DNA of 5,691 bases, taken from NCBI GenBank assembly GCA_017608545.1, contig JAFCFQ010000024.1, forward strand, positions 1 to 5,691. The letters are read 5' to 3'. The DNA is from Candidatus Aenigmatarchaeota archaeon. GTDB lineage: Archaea; Aenigmatarchaeota; Aenigmatarchaeia; Aenigmatarchaeales; Aenigmatarchaeaceae. This document shows positions 5,097-5,691 of this stretch, in pieces; positions within the stretch are counted from its first letter, which is position 1, and every line of letters starts with the position of its first letter. The translations under genes and the position numbers were made by a program. The notes beneath the pieces are model-generated. The model saw only the letters and a list, made by a program, of their open reading frames with translations, was not told where the DNA came from and did no database searches.

Positions 5097-5106
5097 ATGT
5101 GATTGA

Positions 5107-5649
5107 ATGGTTGATTTGTGGGTAGAGTTTGTTAAATCTTTATTGATAATTTTTCCAGCTTATGCTGCTAATGGATTTCCCCCTCTAGCAGGAGGTAAAA
5201 TACCTATAGATTTAAAGAAAAAATGGTTTGATAATTATAGAATACTTGGAGATGGAAAAACGTTTGAAGGATTTAGCTTCGGTTTATTTGCTGGTTTTAT
5301 GATAGGTGCTTTAGAAGCTTATCTTTATCCTGATCTGAATTCTTATGCAATGCAATTTGGAGTCAAGTTACCTTTAATTAATTTATTTGTTGGTTTTATG
5401 ATAGCTTTAGGAGCATTATGTGGTGATTTAGCTGGAAGCTTTATAAAGAGAAGATTTGGATTAAAAAGAGGTGCAGATGTTCCTTTATTGGATCAATGGA
5501 ATTTCATCATAGGAGCTGTTTTATTTTCTTTTTGGTTTACCGAAATAACAATTTGGATGTTTTTAATAATGCTTACAATAACACCTGTAGTTCATAGAAT
5601 TGCAAATATAATAGCTCATAAAATTAAAGTAAAAAAAGAACCGTGGTAA
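5107..5649 (+). CDS. carS: CDP-archaeol synthase (CTP:2,3-di-O-geranylgeranyl-sn-glycerol-1-phosphate cytidylyltransferase)
   Basis: Integral membrane enzyme that joins CTP with 2,3-bis-O-geranylgeranylglycerol 1-phosphate to give the CDP-activated ether lipid and diphosphate, the branch point to archaeal polar head groups. At 180 residues it has the usual size. Family landmarks are all present: AYAANGFPPLAGG at residues 18-30, the first cytoplasmic loop with PIDLKKKWFDNYRILGDGKTFEGF (33-56 overall; the GDGKT is at 48-52), and the second loop with GDLAGSFIKRRFGLKRG (106-122) followed by PLLDQWNFI (126-134). These are the Asp/Lys/Arg-rich loops thought to hold nucleotide, metal and phosphate. 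About five membrane segments flank them: near 5-20, 57-75, 88-106, 132-150 and 152-170. The start ATG 5107 gives the common MxxLW..F.KS..I.FPAY beginning. A PHP-domain gene begins one base after the stop, implying co-transcription. Confidence 0.95.
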   Translation: MVDLWVEFVKSLLIIFPAYAANGFPPLAGGKIPIDLKKKWFDNYRILGDGKTFEGFSFGLFAGFMIGALEAYLYPDLNSYAMQFGVKLPLINLFVGFMIALGALCGDLAGSFIKRRFGLKRGADVPLLDQWNFIIGAVLFSFWFTEITIWMFLIMLTITPVVHRIANIIAHKIKVKKEPW

Positions 5650-5650
5650 A

Positions 5651-5691
5651 ATGAAAATAGATTGTCACTGTCATACTATTTTTTCTAAACA
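5651..5691 (+). CDS. PHP-domain protein, N-terminal fragment
   Basis: Only 13 codons fit before the window ends, but they read MKIDCHCHTIFSK, the typical opening of PHP-domain phosphoesterases (MxIDLHxHTxxSD). H6 and H8 are the first metal-binding HxH pair; Cys replaces the common Leu at position 5. The gene starts one base after the carS stop, so it should be the next gene of that transcript. Members of the family range from histidinol-phosphatase-like and nucleoside/AMP phosphatases to parts of DNA polymerases, and the fragment cannot say which. Confidence 0.8.
   Translation, partial: MKIDCHCHTIFSK

Noticed and set aside
1..5691. CRISPR array, insertion sequence or defence gene cluster
   Set aside because: No regularly spaced repeats, terminal inverted repeats, transposase, nuclease or other defence-type protein signatures were seen.

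Overview
This is a compact, strongly AT-rich stretch of an archaeal chromosome. The archaeal assignment rests on an apparent CDP-archaeol synthase gene (carS, needed only for ether-lipid membranes), a tRNA gene without encoded CCA that carries a tiny intron at the archaeal position 37/38, TATA-like boxes and an absence of good Shine-Dalgarno sites. Very short intergenic gaps, several orphan membrane proteins and the minimal tRNA intron would suit a small-genome DPANN-type archaeon, but that placement is an inference.

Layout. Bases 1-2221 hold two sugar-phosphate genes facing each other: a phosphomannomutase/phosphoglucomutase (+, 5' end cut by the window edge) and a GalT-like nucleotidyltransferase of the HIT superfamily (-). 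Bases 2222-2494 are non-coding for protein. They contain an intron-bearing tRNA-Arg(GCG), its probable promoter and T-rich terminator, and a fragment resembling the 3' part of a second, decayed or split tRNA. Bases 2495-3498 hold two unrecognised membrane proteins (100 aa + and 232 aa -) that converge with a 2-base gap. Bases 3543-3866 encode a stand-alone tRNA-binding OB-fold protein. Bases 3863-5070 encode two tandem paralogous multi-pass membrane proteins on the minus strand. Bases 5107-5691 hold carS followed after one base by the beginning of a PHP-domain protein.

How the genes relate. The hexose-phosphate mutase makes hexose 1-phosphates, and the GalT-like enzyme would transfer nucleotides to such sugars, so they plausibly act in the same nucleotide-sugar/glycan pathway although they are not co-transcribed. 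carS acts in membrane-lipid synthesis, and the PHP gene is probably co-transcribed with it. The paralogous membrane pair looks like a two-gene operon of unknown function. Three convergent gene pairs end within 4 bases of one another (two share a 4-base TTAA carrying both stop codons), so their 3' UTRs must overlap.

Most unusual signals: the 13-nt tRNA-Arg intron, whose relaxed bulge-helix-bulge can be drawn in full from the sequence; the tRNA 3'-half-like fragment about 75 bases after that tRNA gene ends; and the tandem membrane paralogs with a Trp-rich motif. I did not find convincing evidence of a wholly new multi-gene system.
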